64,000 nucleotides of DNA from Nostoc sp. TCL26-01 (GTDB taxonomy: Bacteria; Cyanobacteriota; Cyanobacteriia; Cyanobacteriales; Nostocaceae). Below the pieces are notes generated by a model. The model saw only the letters and a list, made by a program, of their open reading frames with translations, made no database searches and had not been told where the DNA came from. Below, piece after piece: positions 8,053 to 18,228 of this stretch; positions within the stretch are counted from its first letter, which is position 1; the number at the start of each line of letters is the position of its first letter. The position numbers and the translations under genes were made by a program. The stretch is from positions 434,001 through 498,000 of the forward strand of contig NZ_CP040297.1 of assembly GCF_013393945.1 (NCBI RefSeq), read 5' to 3'.

Positions 8053-8874
8053 ATGACTAATCCTACTGAGTTACTTAATCGTCGTTATGGTGTAGACACA
8101 TTCAATGCAGATATTCTGGGGAATGAGACAATATCTAATTTGCTCTCTCATCGTTCGATTCGTGCTTACCTGAGTGATACTTTACCAGCAAACACTCTAG
8201 AAACTTTGATAGCAGCCGCACAATCAGCATCGACTTCTTCAAATCTTCAGACGTGGAGTGTCGTTGCTGTTGAAGATACCACACGCAAAGAGAAGTTATC
8301 ACAGTTGGCGAATAACCAAGCACATATTCGCCAGTGTCCTTTATTTTTGGTCTGGTTGGCAGATTTAGCGAGATTAACATACATCGCTGAAAATCAAGGA
8401 TTACCCTATGAAGGTCTGAATTATCTAGAAATGTTTCTGACGGCAACTATAGATGCAGCCTTGGCAGCACAAAATGCTGTTGTCGCGGCGGAATCTCTGG
8501 GTTTGGGAACAGTTTATATTGGTGCATTGCGTAACCATCCAGAAGCAGTAGCAGAGGTTTTGAATTTACCACCTCATGTTGTTGCTGTGTTTGGTTTGTG
8601 TGTTGGTTATGCTGATTCATCTGTAAATGTAGAAGTTAAACCGCGTTTACCCCAAGCAGCAGTATTGCATAGAGAAACTTACCAATTAGACAAACAAGAC
8701 CAGGAAATTGCTGTTTACAACCAAATCATGAAAGCATTCTACACTGCTCAACAGATGAATGTTCCTGGTGATTGGTCAGAGCATTCCACTAAACGCATAG
8801 CGTTTGCTGATTCTTTATCGGGACGCGATAAGTTGCGGCAAGCTTTGAACAATTTGGGTTTTGAGTTGCGTTAG
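8053..8874 (+). CDS. NADPH-dependent flavin oxidoreductase (nitroreductase family)
   Basis: The 273 residues match the NfsA/FRP-type nitroreductase fold. HRSIRAYLSDTLP near residue 33 and AQSASTSSNLQTWSVV near residue 55 are the FMN phosphate and ring-binding regions, and VAAESLGLGTVYIGALRN is the conserved central helix/strand. The protein would use FMN and NADPH in the cytosol. Placed 9 bp behind an SsuA-like gene and before transsulfuration genes, it could supply reduced flavin to a sulfonate monooxygenase, but no SsuD is visible here, so that role is inference. A hairpin after the stop suggests the transcript ends before the next gene. Confidence 0.85.
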   Translation: MTNPTELLNRRYGVDTFNADILGNETISNLLSHRSIRAYLSDTLPANTLETLIAAAQSASTSSNLQTWSVVAVEDTTRKEKLSQLANNQAHIRQCPLFLVWLADLARLTYIAENQGLPYEGLNYLEMFLTATIDAALAAQNAVVAAESLGLGTVYIGALRNHPEAVAEVLNLPPHVVAVFGLCVGYADSSVNVEVKPRLPQAAVLHRETYQLDKQDQEIAVYNQIMKAFYTAQQMNVPGDWSEHSTKRIAFADSLSGRDKLRQALNNLGFELR

Positions 8875-8893
8875 CAACGCCTATGTAAGTATC

Positions 8894-8941
8894 ATCCTTT
8901 GTGCTTTGTGTTAAAAAATTGTCCACACAAGCACAAAGGAT
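8894..8941 (+). terminator. Hairpin downstream of nitroreductase gene
   Basis: ATCCTTTGTGCTT (8894-8906) pairs perfectly with AAGCACAAAGGAT (8929-8941) over 13 bp, with further pairing inside. It begins 20 nt after the stop codon. No strong U-tract follows, so it is a candidate terminator or mRNA-stabilising structure. Confidence 0.55.
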
Positions 8942-8983
8942 ATGTTGGTGCTAATTAAGATGAGTATATTCTCTGCCTTCTTA

Positions 8984-9137
8984 GAGGGTGTTTGAAAAGT
9001 TTCAGTAGGTATAAAAATGTCATTCTGACTGAAGCGCAGCGTCAGTCAGAATCTAGGTTTTGTGGCACATACCGAGATGTTTCATTCCGCTACGCTGCAT
9101 TCAACATGACAAAGAAACAGACTTTTCAAACGTCCTC
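8984..9137 (+). mobile_element. Miniature inverted-repeat element, family A, copy 1
   Basis: A 154-bp non-coding element with termini GAGGGTGTTTGAAAAG and CTTTTCAAACGTCCTC, flanked by TTA direct repeats (8981-8983 and 9138-9140). An internal hairpin ATTCTGACT/AGTCAGAAT is visible. It is about 95% identical to a same-length copy at 52141-52294. The open frame that runs through it is a by-product. It separates the nitroreductase from cystathionine beta-synthase and lies about 160 bp upstream of the latter, so it could influence that gene's promoter. Confidence 0.85.
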
Positions 9138-9294
9138 TTACATCTCCATTGATTTTGGTTTCGGGAATGGAGTAGACAACGGTCAATATATCAGCTTTAT
9201 GGATTATGCTAATTGCCACGCGATTTTAGATATAACTGGAGTAACTAGGTGACAGAGATTCAGCGTCATTTTTAATTACTGACAAGGAATAAAT

Positions 9295-10650
9295 ATGGCT
9301 AGTTACGAAAATATATTGCCAGCAATTGGGAGAACTCCGTTAGTCAGGCTTAACCAAGTAACTGAAAATATTCAATCTCCTATTTACGCCAAAGTAGAAT
9401 ATCTTAATCCTGGTGGCAGTACCAAAGATAGAATTGCCCTGGCAATGATAGAACAAGCTGAAAAAACAGGTCAACTGCAACCAGGAGGAACTATTATTGA
9501 AGCTACCGCAGGCAATACTGGTGTAGGATTAGCACTAATTGCCGCAGTCAAAAAATATCGGTGTATTTTTGTCATGCCTGATAAGATGAGCCAGGATAAA
9601 ATTAACCTGCTCAAAGCTTATGGTGCAGAAGTAGTTGTAACTCCCACATCTGTAGCGCCTGATTCTCCAGAAAGTTATAACGGTGTAGCCGAAAGGCTAG
9701 CTAAAGAAATTCCCAGTGCATATAGACCAAATCAATTTGAAAATCCGCATAATCCTTTAGCTCATTACTTAACTACTGGCCCAGAAATTTGGTCAGATAG
9801 TCAAGGTGAAGTTGAAGTTTTTGTTGCAGGTATGGGTACTGGTGGCACAATTTCAGGAGTTGCTAAATATCTCAAAGAACAGAATCCTAATATTATCATT
9901 GTCGGTGCAGATCCAGAAGGTTCTATACTATCAGGAGATAGTCCCAAATCTTATAAAGTGGAAGGAATTGGTGAAGACTTTATTCCGAAAACTTTTAATC
10001 GTCAATTAGTCGATGAAATGATTCGAGTTAGTGATAAAGAATCTTTTAACATGGCGCGTCGTCTAGCCAGGGAGGAAGGCTTACTTGTAGGAGGCTCTTG
10101 TGGTACAGTAGTGGCCGCAGCCCTCAAGTATGCAGCTCGATTATCACAGCCAAAGTACATTGTAGTCTTATTACCTGATACCGGAAGAAACTACATTAAT
10201 AAAATTTATTCTGATGTGTGGATGCAGGAAAATGGTTTTTGGGAAGGTAAAACCGTAAAAACTGTAAAAATTGGGGAAATTCTAGTACAGAAAACAGATT
10301 TTCCTTCTTTAGTTGCTGTTAGTCCTAGCGACACCTTGACTGATGCCACAAACTTGCTGCAAAAGCTGAATATATCTCAGCTACCTGTCATTGATAACAA
10401 TCAAGTAGTAGGTAGCTTGAACGAAGCATCTCTAATGAAATTTCTCCATGACGGTATTAATTTTTCTAACCAAACAGTTTTAGCTGTGATGGGTAAACCG
10501 TTACCAATTCTCGATGAAGAAGTGGATGTAGCAGAAGCTTATCGAGTGCTTCTATCAGGAACAACAGGGATTATTATTACGCAGCAAAATATGCCAATTG
10601 GCTTAATTACCAGAGCAGATTTGATTAGATATTGGATTAGTCAAAACTAA
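9295..10650 (+). CDS. Cystathionine beta-synthase with C-terminal CBS domains
   Basis: PLP enzyme of 451 residues that condenses serine (or O-acetylserine) with homocysteine to cystathionine, the first step of reverse transsulfuration in the cytosol. The PLP lysine is Lys44 in NPGGSTKDR, the substrate loop EATAGNTGVGLAL follows near residue 69, and the phosphate-binding GMGTGGTISG lies near residue 179. From about residue 330 two CBS motifs form a regulatory Bateman module. The start ATG follows AAGGA by about 7 nt. The gamma-lyase gene begins only 18 bp downstream, strongly suggesting one operon. The family includes the bacterial O-acetylserine-dependent MccA type, which cannot be separated from classical CBS by eye. 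Confidence 0.9.
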   Translation: MASYENILPAIGRTPLVRLNQVTENIQSPIYAKVEYLNPGGSTKDRIALAMIEQAEKTGQLQPGGTIIEATAGNTGVGLALIAAVKKYRCIFVMPDKMSQDKINLLKAYGAEVVVTPTSVAPDSPESYNGVAERLAKEIPSAYRPNQFENPHNPLAHYLTTGPEIWSDSQGEVEVFVAGMGTGGTISGVAKYLKEQNPNIIIVGADPEGSILSGDSPKSYKVEGIGEDFIPKTFNRQLVDEMIRVSDKESFNMARRLAREEGLLVGGSCGTVVAAALKYAARLSQPKYIVVLLPDTGRNYINKIYSDVWMQENGFWEGKTVKTVKIGEILVQKTDFPSLVAVSPSDTLTDATNLLQKLNISQLPVIDNNQVVGSLNEASLMKFLHDGINFSNQTVLAVMGKPLPILDEEVDVAEAYRVLLSGTTGIIITQQNMPIGLITRADLIRYWISQN

Positions 10651-10668
10651 AAAATCTTCAGAAAAACA

Positions 10669-11805
10669 ATGGAATTTGAAACCAAAGCAATTCACGAAGG
10701 ACAACAATCAGACCCACAGACTGGTGCTGTAATTGTTCCGATTTATTTAACTTCTACATACGAGCAAGCAGCAATAGGTCAGCACAAAGGATATGAATAT
10801 TCTCGGACTGGAAATCCCACTCGTCATGCTTTAGAAGTAGCTCTAGCTGCTATTGAAAATGCTAAATTTGGTTTGGCATTTGCTTCTGGGTTAGCTGCTA
10901 CTACCACAGTTTTGAGCTTGCTAAAAAGTGGTGATCATATTGTTGCTGGTGATGATTTATATGGTGGTACTTATCGCTTGCTAGAACGGGTCGTGAAAAA
11001 TTGGGGTGTGACAACTACCTATGTAGATATTGATGATATTGCTAATTTTGAAACGGCTATTCAACCCAATACTAAATTAATTTGGGTGGAAACTCCTACC
11101 AATCCATTATTAAAAATAATTGATATTGCGGCGTTAGCAAATATTGCTCACCAACAGAATATTATTTTAGTAGTTGATAACACTTTTGCCAGCCCTTATT
11201 TTCAAAAACCACTAGAGTTAGGCGCTGATATTGTAGTTCATAGTACCACCAAATATCTGGGAGGACACAGCGATATCATTGGTGGCGCAGCTGTCACATC
11301 TCACCAGCAAATATACACCGAGTTGAAATTTTATCAAAATGCGATTGGAGCAGTTCCTAGTCCCTTTGATAGTTGGTTAGTGCTGCGCGGGATTAAAACT
11401 TTAGCTGTCAGAATGAAAGAACATGAAAAAAATGCTTTGTTGTTAGCTAAATTTTTAGAACAACATCCCAAAGTTGATCGCATTTATTATCCAGGATTAC
11501 CTAGCCACGAACAACATGAATTAGCAAAATCACAAATGTCCGGTTTTGGCGGAATGATTAGTTTGGAATTAAAAGGTGGTTTTGCCGAGGTGGAAAAATT
11601 TGCTTCTCACCTCAAGCTATTTCTATTAGCAGAAAGTTTAGGAGGTGTAGAGTCATTACTTTGTTATCCTGCTCAAATGACTCATGGTTCTTTACCAGAA
11701 ACAGAAAGATATAAGCGGGGAATTAATGATAATTTAATCCGTCTTTCTGTTGGAATCGAAAATGTATTAGACCTGCAAGCTGATTTAGAAAATGCTCTAG
11801 GTTGA
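10669..11805 (+). CDS. Cystathionine gamma-lyase / gamma-synthase family PLP enzyme
   Basis: Cys/Met-metabolism PLP enzyme of 378 residues, the normal length. The PLP-binding lysine is in HSTTKYLGGHSDIIGG (near residue 195), SRTGNPTR near residue 46 is the conserved cofactor loop from the neighbouring subunit, and the C-terminal SVGIENVLDLQADLENAL is typical. It lies 18 bp behind cystathionine beta-synthase, so the likely job is splitting cystathionine to cysteine, 2-oxobutyrate and ammonia, completing reverse transsulfuration. Gamma-synthase activity is the alternative. Context favours the lyase. Confidence 0.88.
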   Translation: MEFETKAIHEGQQSDPQTGAVIVPIYLTSTYEQAAIGQHKGYEYSRTGNPTRHALEVALAAIENAKFGLAFASGLAATTTVLSLLKSGDHIVAGDDLYGGTYRLLERVVKNWGVTTTYVDIDDIANFETAIQPNTKLIWVETPTNPLLKIIDIAALANIAHQQNIILVVDNTFASPYFQKPLELGADIVVHSTTKYLGGHSDIIGGAAVTSHQQIYTELKFYQNAIGAVPSPFDSWLVLRGIKTLAVRMKEHEKNALLLAKFLEQHPKVDRIYYPGLPSHEQHELAKSQMSGFGGMISLELKGGFAEVEKFASHLKLFLLAESLGGVESLLCYPAQMTHGSLPETERYKRGINDNLIRLSVGIENVLDLQADLENALG

Positions 11806-12273
11806 AAATAGAAATTACGGGTGTATGGAAAACCCGCATTTCTTGCAAGCAGTAGGGCTGAGTTAATAAATATGCTCCCATCAGCGTTGCAGAACAGGGG
11901 GATGAATTTAGGCAAGCAGGGGAAGCAGGGGGGAAAATTTTATAACTTGCTAAATCATTCCTCGATTCAGCAACGCCCTCTCATCCAATTATTAACGAAA
12001 ATCTCGCTCAACCAGCTTCTACGACCTCTATTTCTAGTTTGCACGTAATTTTTAATATAAGTATTTATTGGAATTGTCTATACTAAGTATGTAAAATGCT
12101 TATATTTTCCTTTGGTTTCGATACTGCACAGCACTTGTATTCAGTTTGTGTATATGGAATGCTTATACATATGAATAAAATACTGTTTATCGCTCAACTT
12201 GCGGTAGTATGTGCTGCTAGATGAGATTGAAATCTGGCAGGTTTGATTGAGAATATGAGGACAGCTAAACACA
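11806..12273. other. Intergenic spacer upstream of the rhodanese gene
   Basis: This 468-bp spacer begins with a dispersed repeat (ACCCGCATTTCTTGCAAGC then AGTAGGG, from 11829) related to those at 5040 and 40600. Next comes an AGGCAAGCAGGGGAAGCAGG low-complexity stretch (about 11911-11935). The rest is AT-rich leader. No gene was recognised. Confidence 0.5.
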
Positions 12274-13239
12274 ATGATGAAGACACGGAAATTTTCCTGG
12301 GCAAAGTTTAAAAAACACAAACTGTTTGCTTTAGGATTAGCAATTTGTGCTTGTCTATTAATCATTCCTATGCTGCATTTGCCAGCTTGGGGAACGACAT
12401 CTAAAACGAAGATTCAATTTGTTTCACCTAATTGGGTAGCAGAAAATGCCAAAGATCAAAATCTCAGGATTTTGGATGTCCGAAATTTACCGTTAGACTA
12501 CATAGATGGACACCTACCTGGAGCGGTGAATATTGCTGATATCGCCTTTCGTGGCCCTAGAGAAGGTCTACCAGTACAATATTGGGACAATCAAAAATTA
12601 GGGCAAATATTTGCCAATTCAGGAGTTGCAAATAATAGCCGTGTCCTTGTCTACTCCGATGGCAGAGATGTCTTAGGGGCAACGATGGTAGCTTATTTGC
12701 TAGAACGTTCTGGAGTGCAAGACATAGCTGTACTGGATGGTGGCTACAAAGGGTACGAAGGAGCATCCCAAACAGTAACTAAGGAATTTCCCAAGTATAA
12801 GATAAGTAGGTTTACAGTTAGGGATAATCCGACTGTGCGTGTCTCATTAAGTGAAGTAAGAAAACTGATTGGTCAAAAAGGTGTAACATTCATCGACCCT
12901 AGACCAGCAGATTTATTCCAAGGTAAGGAAAATCTTTGGGTACGGAATGGACATATTCCTGGTGCGCGAAATATCCCTTGGCCTACTTTTACAGATGCTC
13001 AAAATCCTCACAAGCTCAAATCTTTGGATGACATCAAGAAAATCCTAGCTGACAAGAAAATTACTCCAGCTGATGACATCATTGTTAGTTGCAGTACAGG
13101 ACGAGAAGCTACTCTACAATACGTAGTGTTAAAGCATTTGTTGGGCTATCCCAAAGTTCGTATTTACGAAGGTGCTTGGACTGAGTACAGCACTCAATTA
13201 GACCTACCTGTTGCTACTGGCCCAGAAAAGGTGAGCTAA
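12274..13239 (+). CDS. Exported two-domain rhodanese (sulfurtransferase)
   Basis: The 321-residue protein begins with a basic stretch and a hydrophobic segment (about residues 18-38) ending near LPAWG, a probable signal peptide or anchor that places it in the periplasm or on the membrane. Two rhodanese domains follow. The first (about 45-160; ILDVRNLPLDYIDGHLPGAVN) has Ser-Asp at the active-site loop and is likely inactive. The second (about 180-310) has the catalytic loop CSTGREAT with Cys273, which would carry a persulfide. Known activity of the family is transfer of sulfane sulfur, for example thiosulfate to cyanide or a thiol. It follows the transsulfuration genes, supporting a role in sulfur handling. 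Confidence 0.88.
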   Translation: MMKTRKFSWAKFKKHKLFALGLAICACLLIIPMLHLPAWGTTSKTKIQFVSPNWVAENAKDQNLRILDVRNLPLDYIDGHLPGAVNIADIAFRGPREGLPVQYWDNQKLGQIFANSGVANNSRVLVYSDGRDVLGATMVAYLLERSGVQDIAVLDGGYKGYEGASQTVTKEFPKYKISRFTVRDNPTVRVSLSEVRKLIGQKGVTFIDPRPADLFQGKENLWVRNGHIPGARNIPWPTFTDAQNPHKLKSLDDIKKILADKKITPADDIIVSCSTGREATLQYVVLKHLLGYPKVRIYEGAWTEYSTQLDLPVATGPEKVS

Positions 13240-13278
13240 TAATTAGCACCGAAAATTGTCTTTTGAATATAGAGGATC

Positions 13279-13455
13279 ATGATGATGAAGTTAGCAATGG
13301 TATTTTTTGCTGTAATACTAACTACTTGTGGCGTAGTAGATACACTACAAACCAGTCAAGCTACTAAAAATTCAGAGCAAGATAGTTTGGTTGCTTGTAG
13401 ACGGAGTAAAGACGGTCAAACAACAGACACAGAACAAGACAGTTCTAGAGCTTAA
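13279..13455 (+). CDS. Very small lipoprotein-like protein
   Basis: A 58-codon reading frame starting at the first of three consecutive ATGs. AGAGGA at 13271-13276 gives a good Shine-Dalgarno match. The N-terminus MMMKLAMVFFAVILTTCG is a compact hydrophobic signal ending in a Cys, close to a lipobox though Thr at -1 is not canonical. The remaining 40 residues are polar, with many Gln, Asp, Thr and Ser and one more Cys. It starts 39 bp after the rhodanese stop and precedes a terminator-like hairpin, so it probably shares that transcript. No family is recognised. Confidence 0.55.
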   Translation: MMMKLAMVFFAVILTTCGVVDTLQTSQATKNSEQDSLVACRRSKDGQTTDTEQDSSRA

Positions 13456-13564
13456 TTGATGAGAGCAAGACAGAAATTTAGACTGTGAAAATAATTAATA
13501 GGTCGTGTTCACCAAGATATTTACTAATAATTGATGAGCAGTTTAAATCCGTACCTATTTTCTA

Positions 13565-13595
13565 CCCAACACTTAAACAAGAGGTGTTGGGTTTT
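13565..13595 (+). terminator. Rho-independent terminator-like hairpin
   Basis: CCCAACAC (13565-13572) pairs with GTGTTGGG (13584-13591) and is followed directly by TTTT. It would end the rhodanese/small lipoprotein transcript before the sulfhydrylase gene. Confidence 0.65.
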
Positions 13596-13659
13596 GCTAC
13601 TTAACTTAACTTTGTTTATTACCATTAGACTGTGTCTTCTGTTCTATGTGCCAAATTAA

Positions 13660-15145
<1,486 letters not shown>

Positions 15146-15156
15146 CTCTGCTCTAG

Positions 15157-16197
15157 ATGAATTATCAGCACTTGATTTCACCACAAACTCAGTATTATCA
15201 TTTGCCGATGCCATTTGGGTTAGAAGGAGGCGAAGTTTTAACTGGGGTTCAGGTCGCTTATCGGACTTGGGGAAAATTAAACTTAGAAGGTGACAATGCA
15301 GTACTAATTTGTCATGCTTTAACGGGTTCAGCCGATGCAGATGATTGGTGGGCAGATTTATTAGGTGCAAACAAAGCCTTGGATAGCGATCGCAATTTTA
15401 TTGTATGCAGCAATATTTTGGGCAGTTGTTATGGCACGACAGGAGCAACTAGCATCAATCCCCTTTCCAAAATGCCTTATGGTGCATCATTTCCAGCGAT
15501 TACTATTCGAGACATGGTTCACCTACAAGCTGCATTGGTTAAGTACTTGGGAATTAAATCTTTACAGCTAGTAATTGGTGGATCTCTCGGGGGAATGCAA
15601 GTACTAGAGTGGGCATTATTATATCCAGAAATCGTGCAAGCGATCGCACCCATCGCCACTTCCGGTAGACATTCAGCTTGGTGTATTGGGTTGAGTGAGG
15701 CTCAAAGACAGGCTATCTATGCCGATCCTCATTGGTGTGATGGTAACTATACACCAGACAAGCCACCAAATCAAGGATTAGCTGTAGCGCGGATGATGGC
15801 GATGAGTGCTTATCGTTCTTGGCAGAGCTTTACAGAACAGTTTGGGCGACAGTATGATGCTGGTAGTGATAGGTTTGCGATCGCCAGCTACTTGCAATAT
15901 CAAGGTCAAAAGCTAGTCCAGAGATTTGATGCCAATACATACATCACTCTCACCAAGGCGATGGATAGTCATGATATAGCTCAAGGTCGAGACTATCAAT
16001 CTGTTCTCTACAGCATTAAACAACCTGCTTTAGTTGTTGCTATTGATTCTGACATTCTTTATCCACCAATAGAACAACAAGAACTAGCAGATGCCATTCC
16101 TCATGGTCAACTAGGTTTGCTCAAATCAATTTACGGTCACGATGCTTTTTTAATTGATATAGAAGCCCTGAATGAACTATTAATTAACTTTAGTTGA
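15157..16197 (+). CDS. metX: Homoserine O-acetyltransferase
   Basis: Alpha/beta-hydrolase enzyme of 346 residues that acetylates homoserine from acetyl-CoA, the committed step to methionine. The nucleophile is Ser143 in VIGGSLGGMQVLEWA, the catalytic Asp is in DSDILYPP and the His in YGHDAFLID near the C-terminus. VAYRTWGKLN and LICHALTGSADADDWW are conserved N-terminal stretches of MetX. It directly follows metY, so both enzymes of the acetylhomoserine route sit together. Some MetX homologues are succinyltransferases, which cannot be excluded by eye. Confidence 0.93.
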   Translation: MNYQHLISPQTQYYHLPMPFGLEGGEVLTGVQVAYRTWGKLNLEGDNAVLICHALTGSADADDWWADLLGANKALDSDRNFIVCSNILGSCYGTTGATSINPLSKMPYGASFPAITIRDMVHLQAALVKYLGIKSLQLVIGGSLGGMQVLEWALLYPEIVQAIAPIATSGRHSAWCIGLSEAQRQAIYADPHWCDGNYTPDKPPNQGLAVARMMAMSAYRSWQSFTEQFGRQYDAGSDRFAIASYLQYQGQKLVQRFDANTYITLTKAMDSHDIAQGRDYQSVLYSIKQPALVVAIDSDILYPPIEQQELADAIPHGQLGLLKSIYGHDAFLIDIEALNELLINFS

Positions 16198-16278
16198 TAC
16201 TCTTTCTCATTATTTAACTTGCGCTCGGTTATCAATTCTAATACTTGCTGGCAAAACCTGGATCAACTTCTTCAACTA

Positions 16279-16386
16279 ATCTACGATCGCAAAGGCGTTA
16301 ACTGCGCTATTGTAGGTCTTGATTCTTTCTAGGGCAGCTTTGGTGACTGCAACTGGTGATAATTGGCGCGGTATAGCGATAACAAT
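16279..16386 (-). pseudogene. Remnant of an amidase-family gene
   Basis: On the reverse strand an open stretch of about 36 codons reads IAIPRQLSPVAVTKAAL then ERIKTYNSAVNAFAIVD before a stop. This matches the N-terminal region of amidase-signature enzymes, which usually runs as a 'LSPVEVTEAALARI...N..VNAF' pattern. No start codon or downstream amidase core (the GGSSGG serine region) is present, so it is a decayed fragment. The family call rests on pattern memory over a short stretch. Confidence 0.45.
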
Positions 16387-16478
16387 TTAGAAGCAGAAAA
16401 ATCAGCAATGTCTGACATATTTCGGTTTGAATAGATTTAGTGAAACTACGACTTAGTTAAGCAGTTTGGAGTAGGTTG

Positions 16479-17150
16479 CTAATTGTCAGACGTAATAACA
16501 GCGATCGCAAAGCCGTCATATCCTTTATTGCCTACAGTCTGCATGGCTGTTGCACTAACACGTGGTTCAGAGGCGAGTAACTCATAAAAACGACGTACTC
16601 CTTGAACACTGGTATCATCGCTATTCGCCTCAATGACAGATCCATTGCGTACAACGTTATCAGCAATAATCAGGCTGCCCCGCCGGGAAAGCTTTAACGC
16701 CCATGCAAAATATTCTGGGTTGCTTGGCTTGTCTGCATCAATGAAAATCAGATCAAATTTGTATCCCTCGTTAGCTAGTTGCGGCAGTGTATCTACTGCC
16801 CGGCCAACGCGCACCTCGACAAGATGAGCCAGATCAGCGCGTTTTATATTCTCGCTGGCAACTTCGGCGTGCTTGGGATTTGACTCTAGGGTGATCAAAT
16901 GACCGTCAACAGGCAATGCTCTGGCTAACCAAATTGTACTGTAGCCGCCTAAAGTACCAATCTCCAAAATAGTGCGTGCTTTATGGATTAAGGCTAATAG
17001 CATGAGCAGTTTACCTTGGTTCGGCGAAACATTATGTGGTGGTAAACCAGCCGCATCACTAGCCTGAAGCGCAGCATCTAATACATCGTCAGAATGTATA
17101 AGCAAATCAGTGATGTAACGATCAACTTCTATCCATAGTTCTTGAGTCAT
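16479..17150 (-). CDS. SAM-dependent O-methyltransferase (caffeoyl-CoA O-methyltransferase type)
   Basis: Cytosolic class I methyltransferase of 223 residues, the usual length for the CCoAOMT/catechol O-methyltransferase family. The SAM-binding motif I is ILEIGTLGGYSTIWLA (near residue 62), LITLESNPKHAEVA is the acidic-loop motif II, and FDLIFIDADKPSNPEYF (near residue 134) with ADNVV carries the metal-binding acidic residues. It would methylate a vicinal hydroxyl on an aromatic or polyphenolic acceptor, but the acceptor is unknown. It stands alone, converging on the metX side. Confidence 0.9.
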   Translation of the reverse strand: MTQELWIEVDRYITDLLIHSDDVLDAALQASDAAGLPPHNVSPNQGKLLMLLALIHKARTILEIGTLGGYSTIWLARALPVDGHLITLESNPKHAEVASENIKRADLAHLVEVRVGRAVDTLPQLANEGYKFDLIFIDADKPSNPEYFAWALKLSRRGSLIIADNVVRNGSVIEANSDDTSVQGVRRFYELLASEPRVSATAMQTVGNKGYDGFAIAVITSDN

Positions 17151-17186
17151 AATTCTTCATTTAGTAACAGTCATTTCTACATTAAA

Positions 17187-17320
17187 ATACGGTAACTTTA
17201 TCAGCTTACAGTAGTTTATCAGAGAACTCACTAAAATCAGCGAATTAGTTAAAAGCTGAATATAGGTAAAATCAGGCTTTCTATGCAAATCAGAACTGTT
17301 GGTATTTTTTAGTCTCTGAA
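17187..17320 (+). pseudogene. Degenerate duplicate of the leader and first codons of the DUF1932 gene
   Basis: AAAATACGGTAAC... TTACAGTAGTTT... AGAACTCA... ATCAGC... ATTAG, followed by ATGCAAATCAGAACTGTTGGTATTTTT, resembles 18421-18532 (same order of blocks, then ATGCCAATACAAACAGTTGGTATTTT). The copied start would encode MQIRTVGIF and then stop, against MPIQTVGIL in the intact gene. The fragment and the intact gene flank the reverse-strand Rpn-like gene. Confidence 0.6.
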
Positions 17321-17337
17321 TTCTTACAGGAATACTT

Positions 17338-18228
17338 CTAGTTGTTGGCAAATCTTGCTAGTATTTCTTCACGCGATAATTGTAAGCACAAAGGCGTAAA
17401 TTCTTCCGGTGATAACTGTAGCAAACTATCAACAACTCTCGCTAGTTCTTCATCCACAGCACCAAATCTGAACCTGAGCAAATTTTCTACAACTTGGCGT
17501 TGTCCTTCTAATCTTGCTTGTTGTTTAGTGGTTTCTTCCCATTGTTGATAAGCTTGTGATAAATTCATAATTAACTCCCGTTCATCCTCAGTTAAATTAT
17601 CTTCCTGCTGAATTAAAACAATACGCCAGTTGGCAATTAACTTTAAAGTGTTTTGTCGCAATGAATTACTTTTTGGTAGTGCAAGTAATTCTGATATAGC
17701 CTGACGTTGCGTTTCTCCTCTACCCAAAATCCTCAACCATAATGTTTCTGCTGTCACTGGTAGCTCATTAACAGCTACTATCGCTCCTCTGAAACCTTTT
17801 TGGAAAAAATAAACTCCACTTGGCCAATTATCTAAATCTAGTTTAAACTCGAAATTCGCCAATAGCGTTTCTGAGACGCTAGGCGATATGATCCAAAGCC
17901 TCGCTAAACTATCTTCGCTTAATCTTGTTTTTTTTCGTTTAGCTTTGCGTTGTGCGTTTGCTATGACAGCAAATAACTTGAGAAAACAATTGCGTATTTC
18001 TGATGAACTAGGTTGGTTACGAAATGGCTCTAACAAAGCAGTATTCATCAGGGCAATTCTGCCCAACAATCCTAAGTTTGGGTTTTGAACTAGCGATGCT
18101 GGTGTAAATAGTATATCGACAAATCTTGTTTCATCCCTAACTTCCTGATTAGTTCTTACCTCTCCTAACGGAGCAAGTAACTCCTCCAAAAACTGTTTTG
18201 CAAATTGATCGTGCGGTTTTGTCGTCAT
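17338..18228 (-). CDS. Rpn/DUF4351-type protein of the PD-(D/E)XK nuclease-like family
   Basis: The 296-residue product begins HDQFAKQFLEELLAPLGEVRTNQEVRDETRFVDILFTP, which resembles the restriction-endonuclease-like core of cyanobacterial Rpn-type and DUF4351 proteins (Glu and Asp in EVRDETRFVDI). A basic stretch RKAKRKKTRLSEDS lies near residue 92. The C-terminal about 60 residues (VVENLLRFRFGAVDEEL... LSPEEFTPLCLQLSREEILARF) match the DUF4351 region. Such genes occur in many copies in Nostocales and move often. Their function is uncertain, and related Rpn proteins promote recombination. A duplicate of the neighbour's leader borders it, hinting that it arrived by insertion. Confidence 0.7.
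   Translation of the reverse strand: MTTKPHDQFAKQFLEELLAPLGEVRTNQEVRDETRFVDILFTPASLVQNPNLGLLGRIALMNTALLEPFRNQPSSSEIRNCFLKLFAVIANAQRKAKRKKTRLSEDSLARLWIISPSVSETLLANFEFKLDLDNWPSGVYFFQKGFRGAIVAVNELPVTAETLWLRILGRGETQRQAISELLALPKSNSLRQNTLKLIANWRIVLIQQEDNLTEDERELIMNLSQAYQQWEETTKQQARLEGQRQVVENLLRFRFGAVDEELARVVDSLLQLSPEEFTPLCLQLSREEILARFANN

Noticed and set aside
8992..9252. 86-codon forward frame between nitroreductase and cystathionine beta-synthase
   Set aside because: Its first half lies entirely within the family A element, which recurs at 52141 where the frame is broken. No ribosome-binding site or family similarity.
12141..12365. Reverse 74-codon frame upstream of the rhodanese gene
   Set aside because: It overlaps the rhodanese start and signal sequence, has no recognisable content and lies in AT-rich leader.
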